NCBI RefSeq assembly: GCF_024213665.1
Contig: NZ_JANAVP010000009.1
Span: forward strand, 62,001 to 126,000
DNA: 64,000 bases
Source: Streptomyces sp. A3M-1-3
GTDB taxonomy: Bacteria; Actinomycetota; Actinomycetes; Streptomycetales; Streptomycetaceae
Reading direction: 5' to 3'
Position 1 is the stretch's first letter; each line of letters starts with the position of its first letter. A program made the position numbers and the translations under genes. Below, one piece after another: positions 1-7,581 of this stretch. The notes under the pieces were generated by a model. The model was not told where the DNA came from, searched no databases, and saw only the letters and a program-made list of their open reading frames with translations.

Positions 1-2
1 AG

Positions 3-293
3 AAGGCGGGCGTCAGCAACCTGCTCACCATCTACTCCACGCTCACCGGCACCACAATCGCGGATCTGGAGCAGAAGTACGAGGGCAAGGGCTACGGTGC
101 GCTGAAGACCGACCTCGCCGAGGTGATGGTCGAGTTCGTCACACCGTTCAAGACCCGCACCCAGGAGTACCTGGACGACCCGGAGACGCTGGACTCGATC
201 CTGGCCAAGGGAGCGGAGAAGGCCCGCGCGGTCGCCGCGGAAACCCTGGCCCAGGCATACGACCGGATCGGGTTCCTCCCCGCGAAGCACTGA
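3..293 (+). CDS. trpS: Tryptophanyl-tRNA synthetase, C-terminal fragment (partial)
   Basis: The reading frame is open from the window edge and ends at TGA 291-293, giving about 96 residues. It contains the stretches [19 protein letters not shown] and [13 protein letters not shown] followed by an Ala-rich helix, which match the helical C-terminal part of bacterial class I tryptophanyl-tRNA synthetases (known family feature). The enzyme charges tRNA-Trp in the cytoplasm. The catalytic Rossmann part with HIGH and KMSKS lies outside the window, so it could not be checked. The gene is followed at a 153-base distance by a 2H phosphoesterase on the same strand. Confidence 0.9.
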   Translation, partial: KAGVSNLLTIYSTLTGTTIADLEQKYEGKGYGALKTDLAEVMVEFVTPFKTRTQEYLDDPETLDSILAKGAEKARAVAAETLAQAYDRIGFLPAKH

Positions 294-446
294 ACGGGAC
301 CGTCGGCAACGGCGCAGGAATCGAGACCTGAATCACGCCCCAAAACGTACCGAATCAAGCACTGACCGAGGACCCTGGCCGTACGGGCGGTGCAACCGCC
401 ACACTGGCGGCACTGCACCACACACCACACGACTGAGGAGAAGCAA

Positions 447-1028
447 GTGGGGACCGTAACGCTTGGCGTTTCGATCGCGGTCCCGGAGCCGTACGGCAGC
501 CTGCTCCAGGAGCTGCGCGAGGGCTTCGGGGACCCTGCCGCGCACGGCATCCCCACCCACGTCACCCTTCTCCCGCCGACCGAGGTGGACGAGTCCGCGC
601 TCCCGGAGATCCGCACGCACCTCGCGCAGGTCGCGGTCGTCGGCCGCGCCTTCCCGATGCGGCTCTCCGGGACGGGCACCTTCCGCCCGCTGTCGCCGGT
701 GGTCTTCATCCAGGTCGTCGAGGGCACGTCGTCCTGCTCCTGGCTGCAGGAGCGGATCCGCGACACGTCCGGCCCGGTGCCGCGCGAGCTGCAGTTCCCG
801 TACCACCCGCATGTGACCGTCGCGCACGGCATCGCCGAGGAGGCGATGGACCGGGCGTACGCGGAACTCGCGGACTACGAGGCGTCCTGGACGTCGATCG
901 GTTTCGCGCTGTACGAGCAGGGCGCCGACGGGATCTGGCGCAAGCTGCGCGACTACCCCTTCGGAACCGGCCCGTCCGGGGTGCCGGCGCAGTTCGCGCA
1001 CGTGGACGAGCCGACCCTCCAGCCGTAG
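447..1028 (+). CDS. 2'-5' RNA ligase / 2H phosphoesterase family protein
   Basis: A 193-residue protein of the LigT/2H phosphoesterase superfamily. Two HxT signature tetrads are visible, HVTL at residues 38-41 and HVTV at 122-125, spaced as in cyclic phosphodiesterases and 2',5'-RNA ligases. The members act on 2',3'-cyclic or 2'-5' phosphodiester ends of RNA; the actual substrate here is unknown. I chose GTG 447 because GAGGAG (435-440) sits six bases upstream; an in-frame ATG at 390 has no ribosome-binding site. It lies just downstream of trpS, so a role in tRNA or RNA end metabolism is possible but only inferred. The C-terminal 15 residues are low-complexity. Confidence 0.85.
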   Translation: MGTVTLGVSIAVPEPYGSLLQELREGFGDPAAHGIPTHVTLLPPTEVDESALPEIRTHLAQVAVVGRAFPMRLSGTGTFRPLSPVVFIQVVEGTSSCSWLQERIRDTSGPVPRELQFPYHPHVTVAHGIAEEAMDRAYAELADYEASWTSIGFALYEQGADGIWRKLRDYPFGTGPSGVPAQFAHVDEPTLQP

Positions 1029-1070
1029 CCGCCCCCAGCCGTAGCCGCCCCCAGCCGCAGCCCGGGCAAC
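1028..1070. repeat. Short tandem repeat after the 2H phosphoesterase stop
   Basis: Two and a half copies of a roughly 16-base unit (AGCCGTAGCCGCCCCC) fill the gap between the stop codons of the two convergent genes. The first copy includes the last sense codons and the TAG of the upstream gene. It looks like replication slippage; no hairpin terminator is obvious. Confidence 0.6.
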
Positions 1071-1826
1071 TCATACCGGCAGCCTCCGGAACACCTGCCG
1101 CGGCATATGCCGCAGCGCCGACATCACCAGCCGCATCGCGCCCGGTACCCACACCGTCTCCGAGCGCCACCGCAGCCCCTGCTCGATCGCCTCCGCCACC
1201 GCCTCCGGCGTCGTGGCGAGCGGCGCCTCGGCGAGGCCCGCCGTCATCTTCGACCGTACGAACCCGGGCCGTACGACCATCACCTGCACGCCCGTGCCGT
1301 GCAGCGCGTCCCCGAGTCCCTGCGCGAACGCGTCCAGGCCCGCCTTGCTCGACCCGTAGATGAAGTTCGCGCGCCGCGCCCGCTCACCGGCCACCGACGA
1401 GAGCACCACCAGCGAGCCGTGCCCCTGCCGGCGCAGGGCCGCGGCGCAGACCAGCCCCGCCGACACCGCGCCGGTGTAGTTCGTCTGCGCGACCGCGACG
1501 GCCGAGAGGGGCTCGTTCTCGTCCCGCGCCTGGTCGCCGAGGATACCGAAGGCCAGCAGCACCACGTCGATGTCGCCGTCGGCGAACACCTTGCCGAGCA
1601 GGGCCTCGTGCCCGGCGGGGTCCAGTGCGTCGAACGCGACGGTACGGACCTTCGCGCCCAGCTCGCGCAGTTCACCCGCGGCCGCCTCCAGGCCGGCGGA
1701 GGGGCGGCCGGCCAGCCACACGGTCCTGGTCCGGCGGGCCACCAGCCGGCGTGCGGTGGCGAGTCCGATGTCGGACGTGCCGCCGAGGACGAGCAGGGAC
1801 TGCGGGGCGCCGAAGGCGTCCTTCAT
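1071..1826 (-). CDS. dprE2: Decaprenylphosphoryl-2-keto-ribose reductase (DprE2-type SDR)
   Basis: A 251-residue short-chain dehydrogenase/reductase. The NAD-binding GGTSDIG motif is at residues 15-21, a catalytic Ser pair at 143-144 and the YxxxK pair at Tyr157/Lys161, so the fold and active site are complete. In Mycobacterium this family reduces decaprenylphosphoryl-2-keto-erythro-pentofuranose to decaprenylphosphoryl-arabinose (DPA) as the partner of DprE1. Here it lies 39 bases downstream of the DprE1 gene on the same strand, which supports that role. AGGAGA seven bases before the ATG decides the start. A direct repeat (AGATCGAGCCG) spans the short dprE1-dprE2 gap. What DPA is used for in Streptomyces is not known to me. 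Confidence 0.85.
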   Translation of the reverse strand: MKDAFGAPQSLLVLGGTSDIGLATARRLVARRTRTVWLAGRPSAGLEAAAGELRELGAKVRTVAFDALDPAGHEALLGKVFADGDIDVVLLAFGILGDQARDENEPLSAVAVAQTNYTGAVSAGLVCAAALRRQGHGSLVVLSSVAGERARRANFIYGSSKAGLDAFAQGLGDALHGTGVQVMVVRPGFVRSKMTAGLAEAPLATTPEAVAEAIEQGLRWRSETVWVPGAMRLVMSALRHMPRQVFRRLPV

Positions 1827-1865
1827 GGGAACTCTCCTGGAGATCGAGCCGTTCTGAGAATCGGG

Positions 1866-3254
1866 CTAGAGATCGAGCCGGCGGGCCAGATCCGACATGA
1901 AGACCCCGTGCGGGTCCAGCTCCGCCCGCAGGGCCCGGAATTCGTCCACCCGCGGGTACATCGCGGCGAGCAGGTCGGGCCGCAGCCGGGAGTCCTTCGC
2001 GAGGTACACCCGCCCGCCGGCGTCCGCCACCTCCTCGTCCAGTTCGTCGAGGAAGGGGCCGAGGGCGGGCAGGTTCGCCGGGATGTCCAGCGCGAGCGTC
2101 CAGCCGGGCAGCGGGAAGGACAGCCAGCCCGGATCGCCCGCGCCGAAGCGTTTGAGCACGGCCAGGAAGGAGGGGCAGCCCCGGTCGGAGATCCGCCGCA
2201 CAATGCGGTGCAGGGCGTCCTCCTGTCCGTACCCGAGGACGAACTGGTACTGCACGAAGCCGCCGCGCCCGTAGACCCGGTTCCAGTGCGGGACGCCGTC
2301 CAGGGGGTGGAAGAAGGCCGGGATCCGCTGCAGTTCGCCGGTACGGGACTTCGGCGCGCGCCGGTACCAGAACTCGTTGAACAGGCCGACCGACGTGCGC
2401 CTCAGCAGCCTGTCGGGAACGAAGGAAGGCGCCGCCGGAAGCCGCCCCGGCCGGAAGGCGAGGGGCGCGCGGCGGGCGCCCTTCGGCAGAGCGGCCAGCG
2501 CTTCCGGCGGGGCGTGGTCTCCCCGCGTGAGCACTGAGCGCCCCATGGACGTACCGCGCGCCAGCAGGTCGATCCACGCGACCGAGTAGCGGTAGCGGTG
2601 GTCGGTCCCGGTCAGCCGGGCCAGCAAGTCGTCCAGCCCGGCGGCGCGTTCTGTGTCGACCGACATCAAGGAGGTCTCGACGGGGTGGAGTTGCACCGTC
2701 GCGCCCAGGATGACGCCCGTCAGGCCCATCCCGCCCGCAGTCGCGTCGAACAGCTCGGCGCCGCGCGGGACGGCCAGGACGTCGCCGTCGGCGGTGAGCA
2801 GGTCCAGCGAGAGGACGTGCCGGGCGAAGGAGCCGGACACATGGTGGTTCTTGCCGTGGATGTCGGCGCCGATCGCGCCGCCGACGGTGACATACCGGGT
2901 CCCCGGCGTCACCGGCACGAACCAGCCCAGCGGCAGCAGGACTTCCATCAGCTGGTGCAGGCTCACCCCGGCGTCGCAGACGACGACGCCCGCCTCGGCG
3001 TCGATCGTGCGGATCCGGTCCAGGCCCGTCATGTCGAGCACGTACCCGCCCGCGTTCTGCGCCGCGTCGCCGTACGCCCGGCCCAGCCCGCGCGCGATGC
3101 CGCCCCGCGAGCCTCCCGAGCTGCCCGCGCGTACCGCCCGTACCGCGCTCACCGCCTCGTCGTAGCTGCGGGGGCGGACCAGCCGGGCGGCGGCGGTCGG
3201 GGCGGTGCGGCCCCAGCCGGTGAGCAAGGCAGGGGCAGCGGTGTCGGCAGGCAT
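1866..3254 (-). CDS. dprE1: Decaprenylphosphoryl-ribose 2-oxidase (DprE1-type FAD enzyme)
   Basis: A 462-residue FAD-binding (PCMH/VAO) oxidoreductase that oxidises decaprenylphosphoryl-ribose, the first epimerisation step towards decaprenylphosphoryl-arabinose. Visible are GLGRAYGD (57-64), GGAIGADIHGKNHH (125-138), which carries the His that aligns with M. tuberculosis His132, and LKRFG, the equivalent of the Lys367 region. The motif PGWxICVD that holds Cys387 in M. tuberculosis reads PGWTLALD here, with Ala388 at the drug-reactive Cys position. The reading frame is open far upstream, but ATG 3254 fits family length. There is no Shine-Dalgarno; TACGGT (3262-3267) ends seven bases before the ATG, so the mRNA is probably leaderless. 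It forms an operon with dprE2 and diverges from PAP2-ubiA. Confidence 0.87.
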   Translation of the reverse strand: MPADTAAPALLTGWGRTAPTAAARLVRPRSYDEAVSAVRAVRAGSSGGSRGGIARGLGRAYGDAAQNAGGYVLDMTGLDRIRTIDAEAGVVVCDAGVSLHQLMEVLLPLGWFVPVTPGTRYVTVGGAIGADIHGKNHHVSGSFARHVLSLDLLTADGDVLAVPRGAELFDATAGGMGLTGVILGATVQLHPVETSLMSVDTERAAGLDDLLARLTGTDHRYRYSVAWIDLLARGTSMGRSVLTRGDHAPPEALAALPKGARRAPLAFRPGRLPAAPSFVPDRLLRRTSVGLFNEFWYRRAPKSRTGELQRIPAFFHPLDGVPHWNRVYGRGGFVQYQFVLGYGQEDALHRIVRRISDRGCPSFLAVLKRFGAGDPGWLSFPLPGWTLALDIPANLPALGPFLDELDEEVADAGGRVYLAKDSRLRPDLLAAMYPRVDEFRALRAELDPHGVFMSDLARRLDL

Positions 3255-3261
3255 GCGTGCG

Positions 3262-3267
3262 ACCGTA
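3262..3267 (-). promoter_or_regulatory. Putative -10 element of a leaderless dprE1 transcript
   Basis: On the minus strand TACGGT is followed by exactly seven bases and then the dprE1 ATG, which places the expected transcription start on the start codon. No Shine-Dalgarno is present. No good -35 hexamer was seen. Confidence 0.4.
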
Positions 3268-3356
3268 TCGCTCAAACCCGGCGATTTGTAACACCTCACA
3301 GCAAAAGGGGTGATTGAGTACATGGTGCCCGAATGGACGTGAGCAAGGGGTGGCGT

Positions 3357-3902
3357 ATGCGAGACCTGGACCAGCGGTTGCTGTCGGCGATGCGCGACTG
3401 CGGTACGGATCCCCGCGTGGCGGCAGCGGCCCGCGCGCTCTCCCGGAGCGGTGAACACGGCGCGCTGTGGCTCGCCGCCGGACTCGCGGGCGCCGCCGCC
3501 GACCGCGACCGGCGCGGAGCGTGGCTCCGTGGCATGGCGCTGATCGGCGCCGCGCATCTGACCAGCATGGCGGTCAAGCGGGTGGTACGGCGACCGCGCC
3601 CCCAACTGCCCGCCCGCGCGCCCCTCGTACGTACCGTCGGCCGGCACTCCTTCCCCAGCTCGCACGCCACCTCGGCGGTCGCCGCGGCGGTCGCCTTCGG
3701 CGCGCTGCGGCCGGCCGGCCGGCATGCGGTGCCGCCGCTGGCCGCCGCGGTGTGCGTCTCCCGCCTGGTCGTCGGCGTGCACTACCCCTCCGACGTGGTG
3801 GCCGGCGCCCTGCTCGGCGGCGTGACCGCGTCGCTCGGCGCCGCGTGGATACACGGGCCCCCGGCCGGCGGTGGCGGCGAGGGGAGGCTCCGGGATGGCT
3901 GA
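3357..3902 (+). CDS. PAP2-family phosphatase (probable decaprenylphosphoryl-phosphoribose phosphatase)
   Basis: A 181-residue membrane phosphatase of the PAP2 superfamily. The three signature motifs are present: KRVVRRPRP, PSSHATS and SRLVVGVHYPSDV, containing the catalytic His residues, set among several hydrophobic helices. In mycobacteria a PAP2 protein next to ubiA (Rv3807c) is proposed to dephosphorylate decaprenylphosphoryl-5-phosphoribose. Here the gene overlaps the ubiA homologue by eight bases and diverges from dprE1, which supports the same step. I chose ATG 3357, preceded by AAGGGG six bases upstream; ATG 3333 in the same frame lacks such a site and would add eight residues. Confidence 0.82.
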   Translation: MRDLDQRLLSAMRDCGTDPRVAAAARALSRSGEHGALWLAAGLAGAAADRDRRGAWLRGMALIGAAHLTSMAVKRVVRRPRPQLPARAPLVRTVGRHSFPSSHATSAVAAAVAFGALRPAGRHAVPPLAAAVCVSRLVVGVHYPSDVVAGALLGGVTASLGAAWIHGPPAGGGGEGRLRDG

Positions 3903-4896
3903 CCGCGGCGGGCTGTTGATCGAGGGCCGGGCGCGGCGCGCCGAGAGCCTGCTGAACGTGACGCGGACTCGGACTCGGACGCGGACTCGGACTCGGACGG
4001 TGACGGGGGCGGGGACGGAGACGGCCTGGGGGCTGCTGAAGACCGCGCGGCCGCGCCAGTGGGTGAAGAACATCCTCGTCGTCGCCGCGCCGGCCGCGGC
4101 CGGCCGGCTCGGCTCCTGGCACACCGCCGGCCAACTGCTCTTCGTCTTCCTGCTCTTCACAGCCGCCGCCTCCGCCGTCTACCTGGTCAACGACGCGCGC
4201 GACGCCGAGGCCGACCGGGCCCACCCCGTCAAGCGCCACCGCCCGGTGGCCGCCGGGCAGGTGCCCGTGCCCCTCGCCTACGGCGTCGGCGGGCTGCTGG
4301 CCGCGAGTGTGCCGGTCACGGCACTCGTCGTCTGCAACGCGATGACGTCCGCGCTGCTCACCGCGTATCTCGCCATGCAGTTCGCCTACTGCCTCCGGCT
4401 CAAGCACGTCCTCGTCGTCGACCTGGTCGTGGTCGCCACCGGATTCCTGATGCGCGCCATGATCGGCGGAGTGGCCCTCTCCATCCCGCTGTCCCGCTGG
4501 TTCCTGATCACCGCCGGCTTCGGCGCGCTCTTCATGGTGTCCGCCAAGCGGTACTCGGAGGCCGTACAGATGGCGGACCGCAAGGGCGCCACCCGCGCGC
4601 TGCTCACCGAGTACACCACCGGATATCTGCGCTTCGTCTGGCAGTTGGCTGCCGGGGTCGCCGTCCTGGGCTACTGCCTGTGGGCCCTGGAGAGCGGCGG
4701 CACGGCGAACGGCGGCCTGCTGCCGTGGCGTCAGCTGTCGATGATCGCGTTCATCCTCGCCGTACTGCGGTACGCGGTCTTCGCCGACCGGGGCACCGCC
4801 GGCGCCCCCGAGGACGTGGTCCTGCGCGACCGGGCGCTGGCTGTCATCGGACTCGTCTGGATGGCGATGTACGGCCTGGCAGTCGCGGACCTGTGA
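3895..4896 (+). CDS. ubiA: Decaprenyl-phosphate phosphoribosyltransferase (UbiA family, DPPR synthase)
   Basis: A 333-residue polytopic UbiA-family prenyltransferase. The first Asp-rich motif reads NDARDAEADRAHPVKRHRP, the form typical of 5-phospho-ribose-1-diphosphate:decaprenyl-phosphate phosphoribosyltransferases (Rv3806c type). About eight hydrophobic segments follow, and a second polar motif KRYSE is present. It would make the lipid donor used by DprE1/DprE2. ATG 3895 has GGGAGG upstream; an earlier in-frame start at 3871 is less supported. The N-terminus before the first helix carries an unusual run of alternating Thr-Arg encoded by a hexanucleotide repeat (3962-3998), so this cytosolic tail is probably variable in length. 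Confidence 0.87.
   Translation: MADRGGLLIEGRARRAESLLNVTRTRTRTRTRTRTVTGAGTETAWGLLKTARPRQWVKNILVVAAPAAAGRLGSWHTAGQLLFVFLLFTAAASAVYLVNDARDAEADRAHPVKRHRPVAAGQVPVPLAYGVGGLLAASVPVTALVVCNAMTSALLTAYLAMQFAYCLRLKHVLVVDLVVVATGFLMRAMIGGVALSIPLSRWFLITAGFGALFMVSAKRYSEAVQMADRKGATRALLTEYTTGYLRFVWQLAAGVAVLGYCLWALESGGTANGGLLPWRQLSMIAFILAVLRYAVFADRGTAGAPEDVVLRDRALAVIGLVWMAMYGLAVADL
3962..3998 (+). repeat. CGGACT/CGGACG hexanucleotide tandem repeat inside ubiA
   Basis: Six copies of CGGACT or CGGACG encode an alternating Thr-Arg tract just before the first membrane helix of UbiA. The unit length is a multiple of three, so copy-number change by slippage would lengthen or shorten the tract without a frameshift. 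Confidence 0.85.
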
Positions 4897-4942
4897 CTCG
4901 CGGACCTGTGACTCGCGGACCTGTGACGCCGCGACCTGTGAC
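4883..4942 (+). repeat. 15-base tandem duplication of the ubiA 3' end including its stop codon
   Basis: The last codons and stop of ubiA (GTCGCGGACCTGTGA) are followed by two near-identical 15-base copies and a third diverged one, each again ending in TGA. The unit is a multiple of three, so any readthrough would meet further in-frame stops. It is most simply explained by slippage duplication. Confidence 0.8.
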
Positions 4943-5332
4943 CTTCACCGTACGGAGGGTCGTCAGCTGCTTGCCGGGGAGCGTGCACGAGGGCGGTTTA
5001 GCTCGATCGTGTGATGGTCGGCTTCCGGGCTTGCGGCGTCCTGGGCCGTCCGGGTTAACGTGATCGTGTGATCTGGGACGCCGGGTACGGCGCCGGCGTG
5101 CGGGGCCCCCGCTCCACCGGAGTGATGGTTCAGGGCCTCCCCGTCGCCTCTGGCCGTACCCATTTGGCCGGATCGCGCAGGGAACCGACCTCCCGGGCCC
5201 GGACCACGCACAGGATGCGTGTCGCCGCCCCGGGGTTGAGTACGCCGGGGACCAGTGCGCCCAAGACCGTTCGGGGCGTGCGGCTGAGCGGGCTCACTCC
5301 TGCTCAGTCAAGAGGAACGGTAGAGGCACCCC
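4943..5332. other. Intergenic region without a recognisable gene
   Basis: About 390 bases separate ubiA from the YihY gene. A short direct repeat, GATCGTGTGAT, occurs near 5006 and 5062. Open frames in both directions have no family resemblance or good ribosome-binding site, so I do not call a gene. The yihY promoter presumably lies at its right end. Confidence 0.5.
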
Positions 5333-6307
5333 ATGGATTGGCTGAAGAAACTGCCGGTAGTGGGTCCGCTCATCGAGAAACTGATGCGGACCCACGCCTG
5401 GCGCTCCTACGAGACACTCGACCGGGTCCACTGGACCCGGCTGGCCGCAGCGATCACCTTCATCAGCTTCCTGGCGGTCTTCCCGCTGATCACGGTGGCC
5501 GCGGCCATCGGCGCCGCCTTCCTCACCCCCGAACGGCTGAAGAAGCTGGAGGACGGGGTCGCCGAGCAGGTACCGGGCATCTCCGACCAGCTCGACATCG
5601 GGGGGCTCGTGGCGAACGCCGGAACGATCGGGGTCGTCGCCGGCGCTCTGCTGCTGTTCACCGGCATCGGCTGGGTCGGCTCGATGCGGGACTGTCTGCG
5701 GGCCGTCTGGGAGAAGGACGACGAGGACGAGGGAAATCCGGTCCTGCGCAAGGCGAAGGACGGCGTGGTGCTGGTCGGGCTCGGCGCGGCCGCGCTCGCC
5801 TCGCTCGTCGCATCCGGCGTCGGGTCCTCGGCCATCGGCTGGAGCGCGGACCAGCTGGGCATCTCGCGCGACGGCTGGGGCGGGATCCTGCTCCAGATCG
5901 TGGTCTTCGCGGTGGCGGTCCTCGCCGACTTCCTGGTCCTGCTGTACGTACTGACGCTGCTGCCGGGGGTGGAGCCGCCGCGCCAACGGCTGATCGTCGC
6001 CGCACTCATGGGCGCGGTCGGCTTCGAACTGCTGAAGCTGCTGATCGGCAGCTACATCAGGGACGTCGCGGCGAGGAGCATGTACGGCGCGTTCGGCGTC
6101 CCGATCGCGCTGTTGCTGTGGATCAACTTCACCGCGAAGCTGCTGCTGTACTGCGCCGCTTGGACGGCGACGCAGTCGCAGCACGCGGCCGAGGACATGG
6201 CCAAGGCCGAGGCGGAGGTCGAGGTCACCGGCGCGGAAGGCGCAGCGGCCAGCGGCGGTTCACCAGGAACACCCCCGCGGTCAGCACCACCAGAACCCCG
6301 CCCGTGA
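5333..6307 (+). CDS. YihY/BrkB-family inner membrane protein
   Basis: A 324-residue protein of the YihY/virulence factor BrkB family, with about six hydrophobic helices (for example around residues 38-62, 100-125, 145-170, 180-205, 215-235 and 265-285) and the family stretch FRSYGAFGVPIALLLW-like near residue 245-260. The family was once called ribonuclease BN, but that assignment is regarded as wrong; its real function is unknown. AGAGGAACGG lies upstream of ATG 5333. The last 27 residues form a Pro/Ala-rich tail that overlaps by 83 bases the convergent carboxypeptidase gene, so the tail may be a late extension of the frame into the neighbour. Confidence 0.85.
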   Translation: MDWLKKLPVVGPLIEKLMRTHAWRSYETLDRVHWTRLAAAITFISFLAVFPLITVAAAIGAAFLTPERLKKLEDGVAEQVPGISDQLDIGGLVANAGTIGVVAGALLLFTGIGWVGSMRDCLRAVWEKDDEDEGNPVLRKAKDGVVLVGLGAAALASLVASGVGSSAIGWSADQLGISRDGWGGILLQIVVFAVAVLADFLVLLYVLTLLPGVEPPRQRLIVAALMGAVGFELLKLLIGSYIRDVAARSMYGAFGVPIALLLWINFTAKLLLYCAAWTATQSQHAAEDMAKAEAEVEVTGAEGAAASGGSPGTPPRSAPPEPRP

Positions 6308-7460
6308 TCGCGAGCGCGACACCGATCCCGCCCGAGCCGCCCTTCGTGGAGACCGTGGCCTGCGCCGGGGGAGCGGAGTTCCGCGGGCTCGGGGGCGCGC
6401 CCTTCGACGCGCCCGCGGCTTCCGCGGTCTTCGGCCCGACCAGCTCACCCACCGGGGTGACCTTGCCGGCCGCGGCGAAGCCCCAGTCCAGCAGTGCCGC
6501 GGTCTCCTTGTAGACCGCGTGCTGCTCCTCCGCCTCGGGGTTCATCACCGTCACCAGCAGCACCCGGTCGCCGCGCTGCGCCACACCGGTGAAGGTGGAG
6601 CCGGCGTTGGTGGTGTTGCCGTTCTTCACGCCGGCGATGCCCTTGTACGGGTCGAGGTCGTACGCCCCCGTCAGCAGCCGGTTGGTGTTCTGGATCTCGA
6701 ACGTCTCCCGCTTCTTCCCCTCCTCCTGCTTGCCGGGGAAGGTGGCGGACGCCGTCGCGCAGTACTCGCGGAAGTCCTTCTTCTGCATGCCGGAGCGGGC
6801 GATCAGCGTCAGGTCGTACGCGCTGCTGACCTGGCCCGGCTCGTCGTAGCCGTCGGGCGAGACGACACGCGTGTCGAGGGCCTGGAGCTCCTCCGCGTGG
6901 CTCTGCATATCCTGGACGGTCTTGGCGATCCCGCCGTTCATCGCGGACAGCACATGCACGGCGTCGTTGCCGGAGCGCAGGAACACCCCGAGCCACAGGT
7001 CGTGCACCGAGTAGGTGTGGTCCTCCTTGATACCGACCAGGCTGCTGCCTTCGCCGACGTCCGCCAGCTCGTCTTCGGTCACCAGGTGGGTCTCGGTCTT
7101 GGGCATCCGCGGCAGCAGCGTGTCCGCGAAGAGCATCTTGATGGTTGAGGCGGGCGGCAGCCGCCAGTGCGCGTTGTGCGCCGCGAGCACCTCACCCGAC
7201 TCGGCGTCCGCCACGATCCACGAACGGCCGCTCAGTTCCTTGGGCAGCAACGGGGCCTCCGGGCCCAGCTTCACCTGCGTACCCGGCTTCCCGAGCTGCT
7301 CACCGCCGACCGAGGACATCACGGCGGGCGGCTTCGGCTGACTGCGCCGCTTGGCGTCGGCCTTGCCGTCGGCGAGCGCGGGTGCGGCGAACAGGGCGGG
7401 CAACAGCACGGCGGAAAGGACCGTCGCCGCAGGGACGGTCAACTTCTTCGGGGCAGACAC
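6225..7460 (-). CDS. D-alanyl-D-alanine carboxypeptidase (PBP5/DacA family)
   Basis: A 411-residue secreted serine peptidase (S11) that trims the terminal D-Ala of peptidoglycan stem peptides. A signal peptide occupies residues 1-31, ending in APALA. Active-site motifs are SxxK at Ser105-Lys108 and SGN at 163-165; the third motif is KNG (279-281) rather than KTG. A single membrane helix near the C-terminus (about 380-402) followed by Arg residues would anchor it to the outer face. GTG 7460 was chosen because it opens directly on the signal peptide; TACGTT ends seven bases upstream and no Shine-Dalgarno exists, suggesting a leaderless mRNA. The 3' end overlaps the convergent YihY gene. Confidence 0.87.
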   Translation of the reverse strand: MSAPKKLTVPAATVLSAVLLPALFAAPALADGKADAKRRSQPKPPAVMSSVGGEQLGKPGTQVKLGPEAPLLPKELSGRSWIVADAESGEVLAAHNAHWRLPPASTIKMLFADTLLPRMPKTETHLVTEDELADVGEGSSLVGIKEDHTYSVHDLWLGVFLRSGNDAVHVLSAMNGGIAKTVQDMQSHAEELQALDTRVVSPDGYDEPGQVSSAYDLTLIARSGMQKKDFREYCATASATFPGKQEEGKKRETFEIQNTNRLLTGAYDLDPYKGIAGVKNGNTTNAGSTFTGVAQRGDRVLLVTVMNPEAEEQHAVYKETAALLDWGFAAAGKVTPVGELVGPKTAEAAGASKGAPPSPRNSAPPAQATVSTKGGSGGIGVALAITGGVLVVLTAGVFLVNRRWPLRLPRR

Positions 7461-7467
7461 GGACGAG

Positions 7468-7473
7468 AACGTA
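7468..7473 (-). promoter_or_regulatory. Putative -10 element of a leaderless carboxypeptidase transcript
   Basis: TACGTT on the minus strand is followed by seven bases and then the GTG start of the carboxypeptidase gene, with no ribosome-binding site between. This spacing fits a transcript that starts on the GTG. Confidence 0.4.
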
Positions 7474-7581
7474 CCCGCTGTAATCGGTGAACGGGACACC
7501 GGCGCGTTGACCCGCCGGGACAGCCGCCGGGACGGCCCACCCCGGCGCGGCCGTTCCGGGGAAGGCGACGATACTGAGCGT

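Noticed and set aside
3255..4160. Upstream extension of the dprE1 frame
   Set aside because: It would overlap the divergent PAP2 and ubiA genes and has no homologous content; ATG 3254 with a seven-base -10 spacing fits better.
4963..5211. An 82-codon minus-strand frame in the ubiA-yihY gap
   Set aside because: No ribosome-binding site, no recognisable motif and an amino-acid composition like random GC-rich sequence.
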